This document shows, piece by piece, positions 34,319-47,600 of a DNA stretch of 64,000 nt (position 1 is the first letter of the stretch; each line of letters opens with the position of its first letter). The position numbers and the translations under genes are program-made. The stretch lies in contig NC_088779.1 in NCBI RefSeq assembly GCF_954871325.1, positions 19,594,846-19,658,845 of the forward strand, read 5' to 3'. Source of the DNA: Gordionus sp. m RMFG-2023. Taxonomy: Eukaryota; Nematomorpha; Gordioida; Chordodea; Parachordodidae. The notes under the pieces were generated by a model that searched no databases, had not been told where the DNA came from, and was given only the letters and a program-made list of their open reading frames with translations.

Positions 34319-36480
34319 CAGGGCTACCATACGCGTGCGCAGAAAAATGCAGATGCCGGATATATTTTTCCAAAATATTATTGTTTACAATAATTTATAT
34401 TTTATAATATTTATTCCTATCACTTCCTTTTTAAATATATATTTAATTAATCACATTCATTTAATAAGTTATTTTATCAATTAATTTCGATTTCAAGTTT
34501 CCCTTGGCGTAATATTCATCTATTATTTTCAAATTTCTAGTGGTGTAATATTTATCTATCATTTTCAAATTTCTAGTCAAATAAAAATTATGGACATAAG
34601 AAATTTTTTTAAACATATTGATGATGATGAAAATCCTAGTCATCTTACAAAGAGCAAAAAAGTACAAATAATTTTATAACATTTTATTTAGCCTAGAAGA
34701 AAAACATATACTTCTTAAAAAGGTATTAAAGATACCTATGATAAATATTTTATATAATAATAGATTTATATTCCACCCCTGAATTTTCAATATCCACAAA
34801 CTTTATGTGCTAATCGAATGTTAACATTTCAAAACAGCTATTTTACTATTATGGCTAGCATACTCTATCCAAGACATTGGAGCTTACAAGTGTCCTGTTT
34901 GGCCCAAGATATGATAGAAGAAATTTAGTTATAAGACTCCATCATTCAAGAACTACAAAGATGCTGGAAATCTTTGACAATCATCAAAAAAAAAATCACA
35001 AAAGCTGTGAACTGATGATTTCTTCAAATTAATTTAAAGTGGGGTATGATTCCCATTTCATCACATATTGACAAAAATATGATTAAAATAGCAAAATAAA
35101 ATAGATGTAAGATCAAACTAACTATTGAGGCCATTCTATATTGTGGATTGCAGGGACTAGCATTACGTGGCCATTGGGAAGCTTGAATTTCAATAATAAT
35201 AATTATGAAGGTAATTTTCGTGTCTTGTAAAATTTAAAGTATTAGGGGATTCTGCATTAATGTAATGGAATACCCCAAGCGACAAAATATTTTAAACAGA
35301 ATTATTTCTGAAACTCCTTGTCCAACAAAGAGAAAGAAATTGTAAAAAACTTGTCCAACAAGTTGGAGTCTTCACCATCAAGCAGTGACAGCTTTTATGG
35401 AGTTAGAAGAGCCGATTATTAATGCTCTAACTGAAATATCACAATGGCCTGAAAGAGATATTTCCTCAGAAGCAAGCAAATTATTGGATTCAATACTTAT
35501 GCCAAAAATTTTTTATCATTAGAATGTATTAATAAATTATTTAATTATACTTTATGTAATACTTTTCAAACACATGACATTGACTTGATTGAGACTATGA
35601 GAATAGGGGAAAACATTCTATTAGAACTCAAGTAAATTAGGGCTAATGTTAATAGTATTTCATATTTTATATGTTATTGTTGAGTCAAAAGCAGAGCTAG
35701 TTTAATATTTATCTCCCTCGACAGCTAGATAAGCTCATCATCCAAACATTAATAATATAGGGTCAGTAGAAGAGTATTATAAAATAAATGTCTTCATCCC
35801 TTTTTAGACACATTTATAACCCAAATAAATGAACGGTTTTTAATTCAGAACATTCTCTTCTTTAAGAAGAATAAAAACATACCTATCGAATGGTTTGGCC
35901 CTTTTGAATATTCATAGGCATTTGACGCCAAGCACGGATGATAAAATTAAAAATTAGCTCAATCCCAACGAAGATTGGATTTTACAATATAAAATAATTG
36001 GCTTCTTAATAATATTATTTTTGCACATTTATTTTTTAATATGTTATATATTTTTCATGAATACTTTATAAGTTATTACATACAAAATACAAATATTCCT
36101 AAGAAACTTGAGTATTAATTAATATTTCCAACATTTAAATTTTTTATACTTTATATATAAATTTAAAAGGCTCAAAAAATTAAAATTCTATTTTGGGTCA
36201 ATTATTTTATAGTGATTCATATGCCGGTTATATCCATTTAATATTTTATAATTCACATTTATTTTATAGTATTTTTATATGCCGTCGGTTATATCCGTAA
36301 TATTTTTTAATTCACATTTATTTTATAGTTTTTCCTATGCCTGTTTATATATTTATAATTCACATTAATTTAAAATGGTTTATTAAAAATAGTTATTAGT
36401 CATAATAAATTCATGCTTGATATTTAAATAACAATAATTTTATCTTAAAAAAATTAATTATCCCCCCCCCCCCCACAGCA
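34319..36480 (+). mobile_element. ZMYM1-like hAT transposon, longest copy, broken
   Basis: The left end is CAGGGCTACCATACG followed by GCGCAGAAAAATGCAGATGCCGGAT. The ATGCAGATGCCGGAT word is shared, inverted, with the element at 25892-27637 (near 27560). Transposase remains on the plus strand, in order: IEAILYCGLQGLALRGHWEA (35115-35185, a hallmark of ZMYM1-related hATs), SLHHQAVTAFMELEEPIINA, TEISQWPERDISSEASKLLD, LYVIVESKAEL, FIPFLDTFITQINERF, then a degenerate C-terminus near 35870-35960. Many stops and shifts are present. It ends near the C-run at 36462-36474; the expected terminal inverted repeat and target duplication were not found there, so the right end may be lost. Confidence 0.75.
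36195..36365. repeat. About 65-bp unit, three copies, in hAT 3' region
   Basis: ATTCACATTTATTTTATAGT followed by a TATGCCGGTTATAT-like tail repeats about three times. The same motif, inverted and fewer times, is at 26020-26120 in the partner copy, so the array is a family trait that varies in copy number. Confidence 0.75.
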
Positions 36481-38155
36481 TTGGCATTTCCCTAATTTCT
36501 TTTAGATGTAATCTTTTTAAGAATCGATTAAAATAAGGTAGGGTAAGTTTTTTCATTAAAAATACATAATTTCATTAATATACTAGCATTTTGTTTACAA
36601 AATATTTTTATGTTTATTTCATGATAAAAAATATAATTACCTCTATTTAAAAATTAAAAATATAATATGCTAAAATACTATTAAAAAAGAAAATTTAAAA
36701 TTTCTAAAAGGAGCATGCCGTGCTCTAATTTTTTTTTTAAATGGCGGGGGTACCATAATTTTTTAAATATCGACGGGAGAACCGCATGCCCACCTCCCAA
36801 TAAATTACTGCCTATTTAGGAATTAAGTATAAGTAAAGCTTTTTAATATATAGCAACAAGACTGGGTAAGATGGCAAGCCCTTTAGGGAGAAGGGCAAAT
36901 ATTAAATTTAACAGTTTAACTTTCCATTTTTATTGTTATAATAAATAATTAAAAAAAATTATGAATATTAAAATATGAAAAATTTAAGACCATGTTTTTT
37001 TGGGCAGTATTAATAAATTTTTGTGAAGAAAATTTATCAAAATGGCAGTATCAAAAAAATAAACAATTTGGGCAGTATATATTATATTGAGCATAAAAAA
37101 ATTAAGATGAATTGTAAATAAAAGTGTTTTGTAACAGTATCTATTTGAAAGTTATTTAGTATTTATACAAATAAGGAAATATTAAAAAAAATTTGTAAAT
37201 TTTCCATTATCATTTTAGGTTCGAGGCCTTTTAAATAGAGTATCTATCTCTAATTCTACATCATTAGGGAATTTTGATAATTTTAGTTTTAATAAGTTCA
37301 TGAGTTTGATATTGAGAATTTTAGTTTTAATAAGTTCATGAGTATGATATTTATAATGTATGTTACATTATCATCATTAGAATTATAAAGGAAATAATTT
37401 TTGCAGCACATTGTTCTCCTCAATTTTATATTAAATTACATCTAAAATAAATTTTCTTACCCTCTTCTGTATCATTTGAATATGGTTATATCCAGGAATT
37501 ACTATTTAGATATTCCTGGACTTTAGAATTTTTGAAAATCTTTTCCTTAAATCAGCTATATCTTTGATTTTTTATTTTTCCATCCTTACTATTATCAGGT
37601 TCTTCATAGTCTTCAAATGAATCAGAACTATTCATTAATTGGTTTCATTAAATCCATTTTAAAAGTTAGTGTAAAAAATTAAAACTGCCCATTAATATAA
37701 AAATTTATTAACTGACCAAAAATTTAAAACTACCTATTTATTTTAAATACTGCCCAAATCAATAAAAAACTTGAAAATTAAATATTAACTGAAAATTTAA
37801 AATACCAACCAAATGTTTTTTCTACTACCCATTTAGATTTATTTAACTCCCCATTTTTTAATAATAAACTGCCCAAATAATTTGTCTTTATTTTAAAACA
37901 ATAGTCTTCACAATAAGGTATACCATGCCCATTCAGAACAATTAGTGCATTCACTTTTTACTGAATGATAATATTGCCTTTCTAAAAATTTTACCGACCT
38001 CCACCAATTTTTTATATCTATTTCCTAAATATTTAAGCAAAAAATAAATCAAAATCATAAAAGTCAACTTACCCCTTTCCTACTACCTCCCCTTCACTCC
38101 TACTATAATTCAATGGTTATCTTATGCCACCCCTATCCCTCCCTCCGTGTTATAA
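36481..38155. other. AT-rich DNA with a foldback-like GGGCAGTAT cluster
   Basis: GGGCAGTAT or GGCAGTAT occurs on the plus strand three times in 36995-37080, and ATACTGCCC or ACTGCCC occurs in opposite orientation several times in 37680-37875. This makes two facing arrays about 600 bp apart. Clear termini and target duplication were not found. A GGAGCATGCCGTGCTC palindrome lies near 36713. No protein frame was recognised. Confidence 0.5.
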
Positions 38156-39496
38156 GTACCTGTCAGGGATGTGAACCCTTCGATATAAAAAAAAGGGTCC
38201 GGGTTCGGGTACAGGAATAAAATTTGAAAGGACCCGGGTCCAGGGTTCGGGTTCAGGGAACATAAATAATGACTCAAAATAAGATTTTTTTTTATTCATT
38301 TATTATTATACTTCAATATATACATATTCATAATTTACAAATCAAAAATTCAAAAATGAAATAATTTATATTTTAAATGTTTTATTCTCGCACAATCATA
38401 ATATGTTATAAAATATCATCCTTGAGATTTCCACGTAAAGTAGACAATATATATTTCAAAGATGAAAATTCACGTTCTACCCTTACCTAAAATAGATAGT
38501 TATCTTTATAAAATTATTGTACTTGTATCGCCGGTACAGCCATGAAGATTCTAGATAAGATATATAATTCTGGATATATTGAAGAATTTTCTTCCCAGAA
38601 TTTTAAAATATTTATATCCTTATTTATTCTCTTAACTCCTAAGAACTTTACTATTAAAGATGCAATAGACATTTTTTGATCCTCCTTTCTATCTGATGAT
38701 AATTTGATTTTTTTTTCTCTATCTAAAAGTAAAATTTCAAGATCATTAATGTTGCTATCATTATTATTATCACTAAAACCAATAGGTATTGTCGTAGCCT
38801 CTAATATATTGTAAATATGGAGTTTTGCTTATGCCATAAATCCTAAAGATGGTCTTTAGCCATTTGTTTTTGCTCAATACTCAATAAAACTTGATATCGA
38901 GGGTCTAAATATATAAAAGCGTATACAACACTATTTTGCAAATATTGTTGCTCTCGAATTTTCATGTTTTCTAATATTTCGTATAAAAAGGACTAAAATT
39001 TTCTAAATCTAATCGGCATCTAATCCATATGCCTTAAAATCAAATAAACATAATTGTTCTGATTGTAATCTTAATATTGTTATTTTTAAAGTTGTGCATT
39101 ATCATTTAAATTAAAATATTATTACTTGTACTACAATTCACTTTCAAAATAATCAACATATTTATATAACATAGCATATTAATAAATTTACATAATAAAA
39201 TATTATTACACTGGAAAATAATTTATGATATCAATCTCTAAATATAATGGAAGTCCAGGAAGAAAATTGAAAGAAAAACGCGAAGATAAAATAAATGATT
39301 CCACAAAAAAAGTTAATAAAATTTAAAAAAATTTATATTATTTTTTAAATAAATATTTTATTTTTAAAAATCTTTATAAAACCTAGAACCCTTGGACCCT
39401 CCATTTTTAAAAAGGGTCCGGGTTCGTGTTCAGCCAAAATACGAGGGTTCAGGAGGGTTCAAGGTCCGGGTCTGGGTTCACATCCCTGGTACCTGT
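38156..39496 (-). mobile_element. hAT transposon remnant, complete ends, exact target duplication
   Basis: The element is 38164-39488 (1,325 bp). CAGGGATGTGAACCC and GGGTTCACATCCCTG are exact inverted ends, and gtacctgt flanks are identical (38156-38163, 39489-39496). The inner ends carry GGGTCCGGGTTCGGGT-like repeats. The minus strand encodes the hAT C-terminus: KEDQKMSIASLIVKFLGVKR, then ILKFWEENSSIYPELYILSR, AVPAIQVQ, and after a break VEREFSSLKYILSTLRGNLK. The N-terminal two-thirds is missing, so it is an internally deleted, non-autonomous copy. Confidence 0.95.
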
Positions 39497-41229
39497 TAAT
39501 ATGATTAGATAAAGAATCGGTTAGACTCATCACTGTTTTGAGTACTTCAGCATTTTTGGTATCACAGAATAACATCATCATAAATAGTTTCACCTCAAGA
39601 ACGATCATTACAAATATAATTGGTAAAATCCAGATTTAGTAAGTAGATTCCACATGCAGAAAACCAAATTAAAATATTTTGTGGAGCCATTGACCTTTCT
39701 TGCTTTACAAATTTATCTTTTACCCCCCAAAATATAGCCCCAGGGAGTGAGCTAGCTTAAATAGGCCTGCAATCATTTTAGATAAGCTAGTAACTTAGTA
39801 TCAAGTTTAGCAGGGAAGACATTGAAAATAAATATATTCTATAAATTGCATGAAATTCAAAAAAATAAACTTTTGTCTCAAAAGTATAGTTGAGTAATTG
39901 CTATACATTTAGCCGTTTAAGCCAATTTTTAGCCGGCTAAAAAATCCGCTAAACCAGTTTTTAGCCGAAAACGTTTTTTTTCAAGCATCTAAAGATTGAG
40001 CCGAATAGCCTAATATACTCTAAAGAGAAAATACTAAATAAAAAGTTGGTAAATAAGGGGTAAAAATTTTTTTTGACGAACATCTTTTGATTGCAAGGTT
40101 CCACTACTAATTAAACAGTAGCTGCTTTCTTTACCTTACCTAAAGTTTACCCCGGTCTCCCCTACATTGTTTTATATATTAAACCTTAAAAAGTAACCAT
40201 TTTAGAAGTTTTCAAGAATAAAAATACTTTTACCACCAATATATATCAAACATAAGAGAAGAAAACCCCTATCCGTCTAACCAAAAAGATATTTTATAGT
40301 GAAAATTTTAATTATTCTACCAAGGTTGAAACAACAATTGAATTTGTATTTTTTTTATATATTTATGTTCTTAGAATACTATTGATGATTAATTATTAAC
40401 GATATAATTCGTGGGCTGAGAAAATTTCCAATTGGATTTGATGCAAATCTATCTAATTTTAACCTACATACAATCCTATATTTTATAGGATGATGATTTG
40501 CATATTAATTTAATATATAAGATTATTTTAATATTTTTTGATAACCCTGGAACATTTATAACTATATTTATAATAAAGCAATAAAAATTTCACAAATAGT
40601 TTCGAATTATTTTTAACCAATAAGTTTCAAATATTTAAAAAAAAAGAGCCCACCCCCCTAGCAAAAATCTTGAAGGCGCCCCTGCCCAAATACTTATATA
40701 TATTATTTATCCCGTTCTAACTTGCAGTACAATATTTTATAAGATTCACAAAAATAATGAATTATTAAATTATTTGACAAAATTGGAAAGTTTTTTTTAA
40801 AAATAACTCTACCTTCCAAAATAATATTTTATCATTGATTGATATCAACAATTTTAGAATGATAGTGTAATGCATAATATTCAGCAAGCAATGGTCCAAA
40901 AAAATTTGCAACTTGTATTTCTTTCTTATATTAAATACAAGGTTAACATAAATATATTCATAATTCTTAAAATTTTATTTATAAATGAAAATATATAATT
41001 TATTTTTTAAAGGTAAAACACAAAAAATATAAATTTACAAAATCAAATCGACTGACTAAAAAATTTCCTGATAATTTGTGTTAACTATTTATTTTATAAA
41101 AAAAAAAATAAAAAAATAATGTCTCTTTGAATTTTGATTGACAATTTAATTTTTAAAAAATATAATGAATTCCGCAAAGCGTAAAACGTATTTAAATAAA
41201 TGTTTTTTTTTTAACAAATAACTCATACA
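39497..41229. other. AT-rich DNA, minor motifs only
   Basis: No gene recognised. Around 39908-40010 the word TTTTTAGCCG or its variants repeats about five times. CCCACCCCCCTAGCAAAAATC and GAAGGCGCCCCTGCCC near 40648-40690 resemble a hAT terminus, without a matching partner. Confidence 0.4.
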
Positions 41230-41551
41230 GAAGAAATCAAAGATCTGCAGTCAGGATTGGAAATATCTAGAAAAACTTAAAGCTTGGAAACGATTTAAAA
41301 AAATTTATTTTTAATTTATTAACTTATTAGTTGGAAATTAATAGGTAGCACTTAATAACCTCCTTATTGCTCATATTTTTAATTGACCTTTGAAACAATT
41401 TGCAAAATTTTTAGAGTCAAAAATTATTAAAAATTGATCGCCGCCAGGTCAAATTTTTTTTAAAAAATATCTTGGACTAGGCTTGCAAAACAGAAAGTCC
41501 AAACTCGGACAGGCCTTAAAATTATGTTTTTTGCAAGTATTTAGAAGAAAT
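41230..41551. mobile_element. GC-rich hAT family, degraded copy with exact target duplication
   Basis: The element is 41238-41543 (306 bp). It starts CAAAGATCTGCAG and ends TTGCAAGTATTTA, drifted versions of the CAGAGACCTGCAG terminus. CTCGGACAGGCCTTAAAA is shared with 31750-32095. Flanks gaagaaat at 41230-41237 and 41544-41551 are identical. Confidence 0.8.
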
Positions 41552-43393
41552 ATTTGGAGTTTTATTAGTTATTGTAGCTTCACATTCACGGGCTGGGCAA
41601 AATTCACCCCGCTTAAAGTCGAAATTGCTTTTCGCCTAAAATATTCCCCATTTCAGTAAAAAAATATTATCTATTCGAGAAAACGGAGCTGTTTAAATTT
41701 AAAAATGGATTTTAAGACGCTCAAATAATATACAATCTAAAAACGCCACTGATATTTATCGGAATTATTAATTTATTAAATATTATATTGTGTATATTTT
41801 ATATAATAAATTGGTTGATAAGTTTTTACATTATAGGTGAAAAATGACTAGGTTGAGAAATCATGTAAATAGTTTCGAATAGAAACATTAGTAGATTTAG
41901 TTTGATTATCAATCTCACAATTATAATTGGCTCTAATATATGTTTTCGTGAAAATTGAAAGTGCTCTTGAAATTTAAAAATATGGCAAATTTTTTTTGTC
42001 ATATTTTTTTGAAATATTTATTGATCAAATCATCATTTTAAAATTTCTTAGGGGCTAATTAATTATCAAACTTTAACATAAAATTGTCAAAAAATGTTTC
42101 TATAACTTATATCATATTTAGGTTTGTTATATATATTATAGTATATATATATAACTTGGATGATGTTTTTTATGACTCTATAAGAAAAAACACTTTATTT
42201 ATATGCAAATTATTTGTTATGTATTACATTCGATATGTAATGTATGACATTATTTTATTTTTTACCAAATTTTATCAACAAATTTTGTGATAATTTTTTT
42301 TATTAAAGGGACTAAATTTAATAATATAATAGTAATGTTGATTCTTTATGAATTCTTCTTTAATATAAAAACAAGTGAAACCCAAAATTATTTTTGTAAA
42401 AATCTAATATAGCCAAAGGCCTAATAGGTGGACCTAAATCTCTAAATAAAACTTATGGGAAATTTTTTATCTAATAATGCCCCCCCCCCTACAAAATCGA
42501 GGATAAGCCTTATGGGCTGGTTTAACATATTACAAATATTTTAGATAAACTGAGAATAACTACTAAATATTTAACAAAAAAGTCAGCTTGAACTACTATA
42601 CTTAATAAAAGTAGCTAATGATGTCAGTTCCTGAAATTGAAGAAAGAAATGAAAAACGAGGAAAGAAACGGAGATAAATCTTAAATTTGTGGTTTGTTTC
42701 GTTTAGTCAATTTTTTAACGACTAGTATGAGTCTTAGTAAAGTATTAACTTCTTCTAGATCTAATTTCGAATTAGAAGAATTTTAAAATTTAAAAATATT
42801 TTAAATAACAGATTTAAGAAATTGTATTCTATAAATTGAAATAGTGAGGTTGATCCTTAAACAATACCTTTCCCCCAAAGTAAATTGCAAACTATATTCA
42901 AATCTTGCCTAGTATTAGTTCGAATGTCGGATTGAATGATATAAATCAAAAGCAGCAGTAATTGCGGCAATGAATTAAATCTTCTGTACCATTCGTTTAA
43001 ATTTCTGAATTAAATAATTAATTCCTAAATTTTTCATTGGTTCTCTAAAGGGTTTGCAGGATGTGATAACATACATCAATGGATTTTAAAGTATTGAGGG
43101 GTTTTATAATTTATATTTGCTTAATAATACTATTTAACCATTTTTTTTGTCTGATTAAATTTTTATACACACATCCATTGCTGTTATTTATTTTATATAA
43201 GAGAAAAAAAAAATAACATTTTCAATTTTATTTTTATATCTATATTTTTTTTTTAAATATAAAAAAAATTTTTTTTTTACAATTATATTTTATAATCTTA
43301 TAATATTTACTTATTTTATAAATATAAATGATATATAATTTAATCTAAATACTTAAACTTAAGCGTCTACATTTACAAAAAAAATATCCCAAA
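41552..43393. other. Upstream region of Hox1
   Basis: This stretch probably includes the Hox1 promoter and 5' UTR, but A/T-rich background prevents a TATA or initiator call. No upstream coding exon is recognised. It contains a family C repeat (42374-42520). A patch at 42620-43100 is somewhat less AT-rich and could be regulatory, but no specific binding site is claimed. Confidence 0.35.
42374..42520. repeat. Dispersed repeat family C, copy 1
   Basis: It shares AAAAATCTAATATAGCCAA, GGCCTAATAGGTGGACCTAAA and a poly-C run (42480-42489) followed by CAAAATCGAGGATA with copies at 48000-48150 and 60090-60250. The G/C-run and terminal layout suggest one end of a hAT-type element. Confidence 0.7.
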
Positions 43394-44633
43394 ATGGTAA
43401 ACATTAGCAACGAAAATTTTTTCACTTACCTATCCGAAAATCAGTATTTTTATAACACTAACAATGATTGGGCTATACATGATTCGATAACTAAGTTGAA
43501 AGATGACATGAATGAAGAAATTATTCGCAAGAAATTTTTTGACAAAAACCTTTTCGACATCGAAGCCGCTACCTCTTTCAAAAATTACAAATATTCATAC
43601 AATAACAATAATAACATATTTAAAACTGATTCGGGGATCACAATTTTAACGCCTACCAATCATTTTACATATGATTTTGACTCGCTCCATGCCCGTAGTC
43701 CTATGGTAATCTCCTCGAAAGGTATAGATACGAAATACCTGAATTATTGCGATAGTAAAACACATGTTGAGTTAAGTGGTGATGGGAATGGTTTTGGCCT
43801 AATTAATAATATACCTTGCGAGAAAAATGATAGTATAAATTCGAAACAAATGTCCGAATTTGATTTAGTTGTTAACGAGATTCCATACATTCCCAACCCC
43901 GAATGTCAAATTAATAATAATAATTCTGTTAATGGCCCATCGAGTCTACATCATTTTGACTCATTAAATTCTCTTCTTTACCGTTATCCTGACCTTAATC
44001 ACAATTCTAATAAAAAAAGTAACTCTGAGGAAGGTGAAATTAATATCGATGTTAACCATCCTACAACTTTTGATGTTTACAAAATTTCCAACGAACTTAA
44101 TGACGATGCTGTGGATAATGATCGATTGAATAAACCTCTGGGCAATTCGGGACTTCACTCTGAGAACAAAATCTATGATTTCGATCACAAATCCTCTATC
44201 CCGGATATTATGCCCTACAATTTTTACAAAAAGAGAAAAGTGAAGATTGAATGGGGAAATGATGAATGTTTTGCGAAGACTGATGATTTAAATCAAAACA
44301 CTATTTTGAATAACGAACCAGAGTATAGAAAATATTTCGAATCCGTCGCGAATAGCAAATATTCGACATTTGGCAGATTTAAAAAGTCGAGAAACAAAAA
44401 TATTGAAAACCCCGAAACCCAATGCCACTATAATAGCCACCATGACAAAAATCCAATGTATATCGATGAAGAGAAAACTGAAGTTAAAAAAGACTACACT
44501 CAACCTCAATTATATTGCAATCAAAACCCATCGCCTACAAACACTGGGTGTTACAAATGGATGCAAATTAAAAGGAATAATGGGAATTTAAATAACAATT
44601 CTTCTTTCAAGCCGTTTGCCGCCCCTGATTTAA
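43394..44633 (+). CDS. lab: Hox1 exon 1 with labial hexapeptide
   Basis: 413 codons plus one base. The N-terminal region is low in similarity to anything I know, rich in Asn, Asp, Ser and Tyr, with acidic patches. The only firm motif is YKWMQIKRN at 44552-44578, preceded by a proline/threonine stretch as in fly Labial. The frame runs on to a stop at 44659 if the intron is not removed, which would give a 421-residue product without a homeodomain. The GTATAT donor is inferred by phase agreement with exon 2. Confidence 0.9.
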
Positions 44634-47600
44634 GTATATATAATCTCACTTTTTTTTAAAAAAAGTTGTATAAAATAATTATTTAAGACTAGGATGCTTT
44701 AAATATCGATTAGTTTAGATGAGTCACACTAAATGAAATAATTCTAAAAAAATTTACTATACTTCTATATAAGTTTAATAATTTTAATAACTTTGGTTCA
44801 AACAGTTACAAAAATCAATTATTGCTTCTAATCTAACTTATTTTAAATTTTATAAATTTCATTTTTTAACCTATCACAATCAATAGCATCACTGGGTGGA
44901 GGGCACAAGGGCTCAAGCCTCCTTAAGAATTTGAAAAGCCCCTGAGAATTTTTAAAAACTTAAAAAAGTCATTTTTAAAATGCTAGCCAAAAAATACGGT
45001 CATTTTCAAAAATAGCAGGGAAAAAAATCAGAAATATAAGAAAAATAATTTTCGAGCCCCCTGAGATTATAAAGGCTAATGACGACACTGATTACAATTA
45101 TCTATATATAATATACTCTGAAGAAATATTATCGGATATGATATAAGGCGAATTGTGCCAAAAATATGATAAATTATTATCTATGGGTTTCCCTACATCG
45201 TTCACAATAAAGATAATTTGAATTTTTGATTTTTAAAGATTTTTTATTTATTTTCATTCCTATACTTTTAAAAACCTTAAAAAAAATTATCATGTGAGTT
45301 CACCTCAATAAAATAACTTTACTTAAGGTCTATTTTTTTCTTCCCATTTCCCTGTATCACCTAATCACGTCAAAAATAGAGCTGATATATAATATACAGC
45401 TGTTATTATAATGTGTAGTACTATAATTATTTTATTATATAATGGTAAAATTTACTCCACTAAAAAAATTTTGAACATTTCTCTCAAAATATATTTTTCA
45501 AAGCGTTATTATAATGTGTTTAATTCAAATATTATTATAATATTCGAAAATAATATATATTCACTTAATATACATTTTGTATAGGTGGATTATGAATGAG
45601 ATTTAAATATATTGAAAAAAAAATTCTTTTATCGATTGATAGATTTATATAAACTTATATTTTGTTGAGTTTAGGGTTGATTTCTTAAAATTCTACTGAT
45701 ATTTACATAGCTTCAAAAAATCTCTATATACTACAAAATTGATCTAAATAGTTAGAACTCTATAATAATTTAGCGACCATTTTAATTTAGATTTATAGTA
45801 AAAAAAATAAGGGTGAATTCTTATATTCTTTCATAATCACATTCTCTTTGCAAATACCATTATTTTTTTTAAAGATTATTATTTTAAAATCTCCAATATA
45901 CAAAAACGATTCCAGATACTTATATATAATATCCCTTATAATCGGATTATAATATTGTTATAAAAAATTTTTTAAATGTCAAAAATTGGGAAAAAAACTT
46001 TTTTTGTTATTATAGGTTATTAGAAACTCTTCTAAATAATTTATTATCTAGAAATGCATTTTATCTTGTGTAAAAAGCCGTTACGAATTTCAGAATTAAT
46101 GGGACCCCCCCCCCCCCATATAAATTAGTAATACATAAAAGTTGTTAAGGAAAATTGTATGAAATTTATAACTCTTAACTGTAAGTCAGCTCTGTTGTTG
46201 ACCGGGCCAAAAAAGTTTTCGGGTTAGGCCGGATAACTTGTGTAAAATATATTTATGGGTTGGGTATGAATTTCGCAGGTTTTTTTAAAAGCTCAGTTAT
46301 GCAAATATCCTTTTCCTTCATAAAAAAATGATTGCGGTCTGGAAAATTTATACAAAATTATTTTATGGGCTGAGCCAAAACGAGAAGATGGGGCCGGCCC
46401 GCCAAATCGACCTCTACTCTACTCATACTGGAATGCATTTCTGGTCTATCACATTTTTCAAATTTATAAATCACCTTCAGTAAATGATTTAAAATTGATA
46501 TTCCGTCTCCATTGATTCCATATCCTAATACGACATGTGTAACTATAAAATGGAATATTCCGCTGCATATATACTTTTTCTTTTTAGTATATTTCAATAT
46601 ATATTATAGACATTATACCTAAGGCTTTAGACATGGTGGTGATGAGTAAGTATTATTAATTTATAACTCTTTTACCCCGTAAGGTTGAAATGTAATGCGT
46701 ATTTTATATTTAAAAAAACCTTAAATAATGAAAATATTTTACATTATTTCAAAACCACCCCAAACTTTGTGTCTAAGTCTATAATGCAATAAATTATAAT
46801 CAAAAGATATCAAACATTTTCACCTGTCTTTTTCAAAATCTTACGTAAATATCTCTATCCTTATTTATAATTATAATATTGTTATAGGTTTTTTCAGTCT
46901 CGACCAATTTTTTTTATGAAATATGAAATATTTGTTGGATATTTAAAATTATCAATATATTTTTTTTGTATTTGAATACATCTTCGCTATTTTTTCCCTA
47001 AATAAATATTCGATGGTTTATTGTGCATGTGTTAACTTAAAAATATTAATCGAAATTACAATTAAATTTTAATTCATGAATTGACCATTTTAAATGCTAA
47101 TACAAGGGGAAAATTGAATAATCATTAAGAAATGTTTCTAAAATTGATTTAAGAAGATATAATATTTACCTATAAATATATCGTCGCTTGAGTATTGGAT
47201 CAAATTAACTGACATTTAATGTTGTTAAATGGTTAAATTTTTAAAAACGGTTAACCTAAGATTTTATTAAAAAATATTACGAGAGCCTAGGGATTTTTCT
47301 TATAGGTGGTAGAAAGGTTTGGACTTCTATTAACGAAATCTAGAGGCCTGCATAATATTTTTTGGCTAAAATATTGCGTTCGCCGTTTTTAAAACGAGCC
47401 GTTTAACAACACTACTGACAATTGAGATAAGGGATTTGATTAAGACTACTTATGATTATTCTTGTGTATATAAAAATAAAGGAAAAATATTGCGTCGAAT
47501 CTACCGATGTTGGAAAATATAAATTGGGAATTTTATAAAATTTTAAATTAACAATTAAATATTATTTTATTTCAATAATAAAAATGATCTCCGCTACTAG

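Noticed and set aside
34155-34484. Overlapping frames on both strands near 34.2-34.5 kb
   Set aside because: They span the left end of the hAT copy at 34319; part matches the inverted partner near 27.5 kb.
39908-40012. AGCCG-rich cluster as another MITE family A copy
   Set aside because: It shares only the AGCCG word; the TGTTGTTAAAC end and the interior words of family A are absent.
43193-43200. TATA-like sequence upstream of Hox1
   Set aside because: TATATAA-type words are everywhere in this AT-rich DNA; position alone is not enough.
43964-44591. Antisense and alternate-frame open frames in Hox1 exon 1
   Set aside because: They are shadows of the real frame that carries the hexapeptide.
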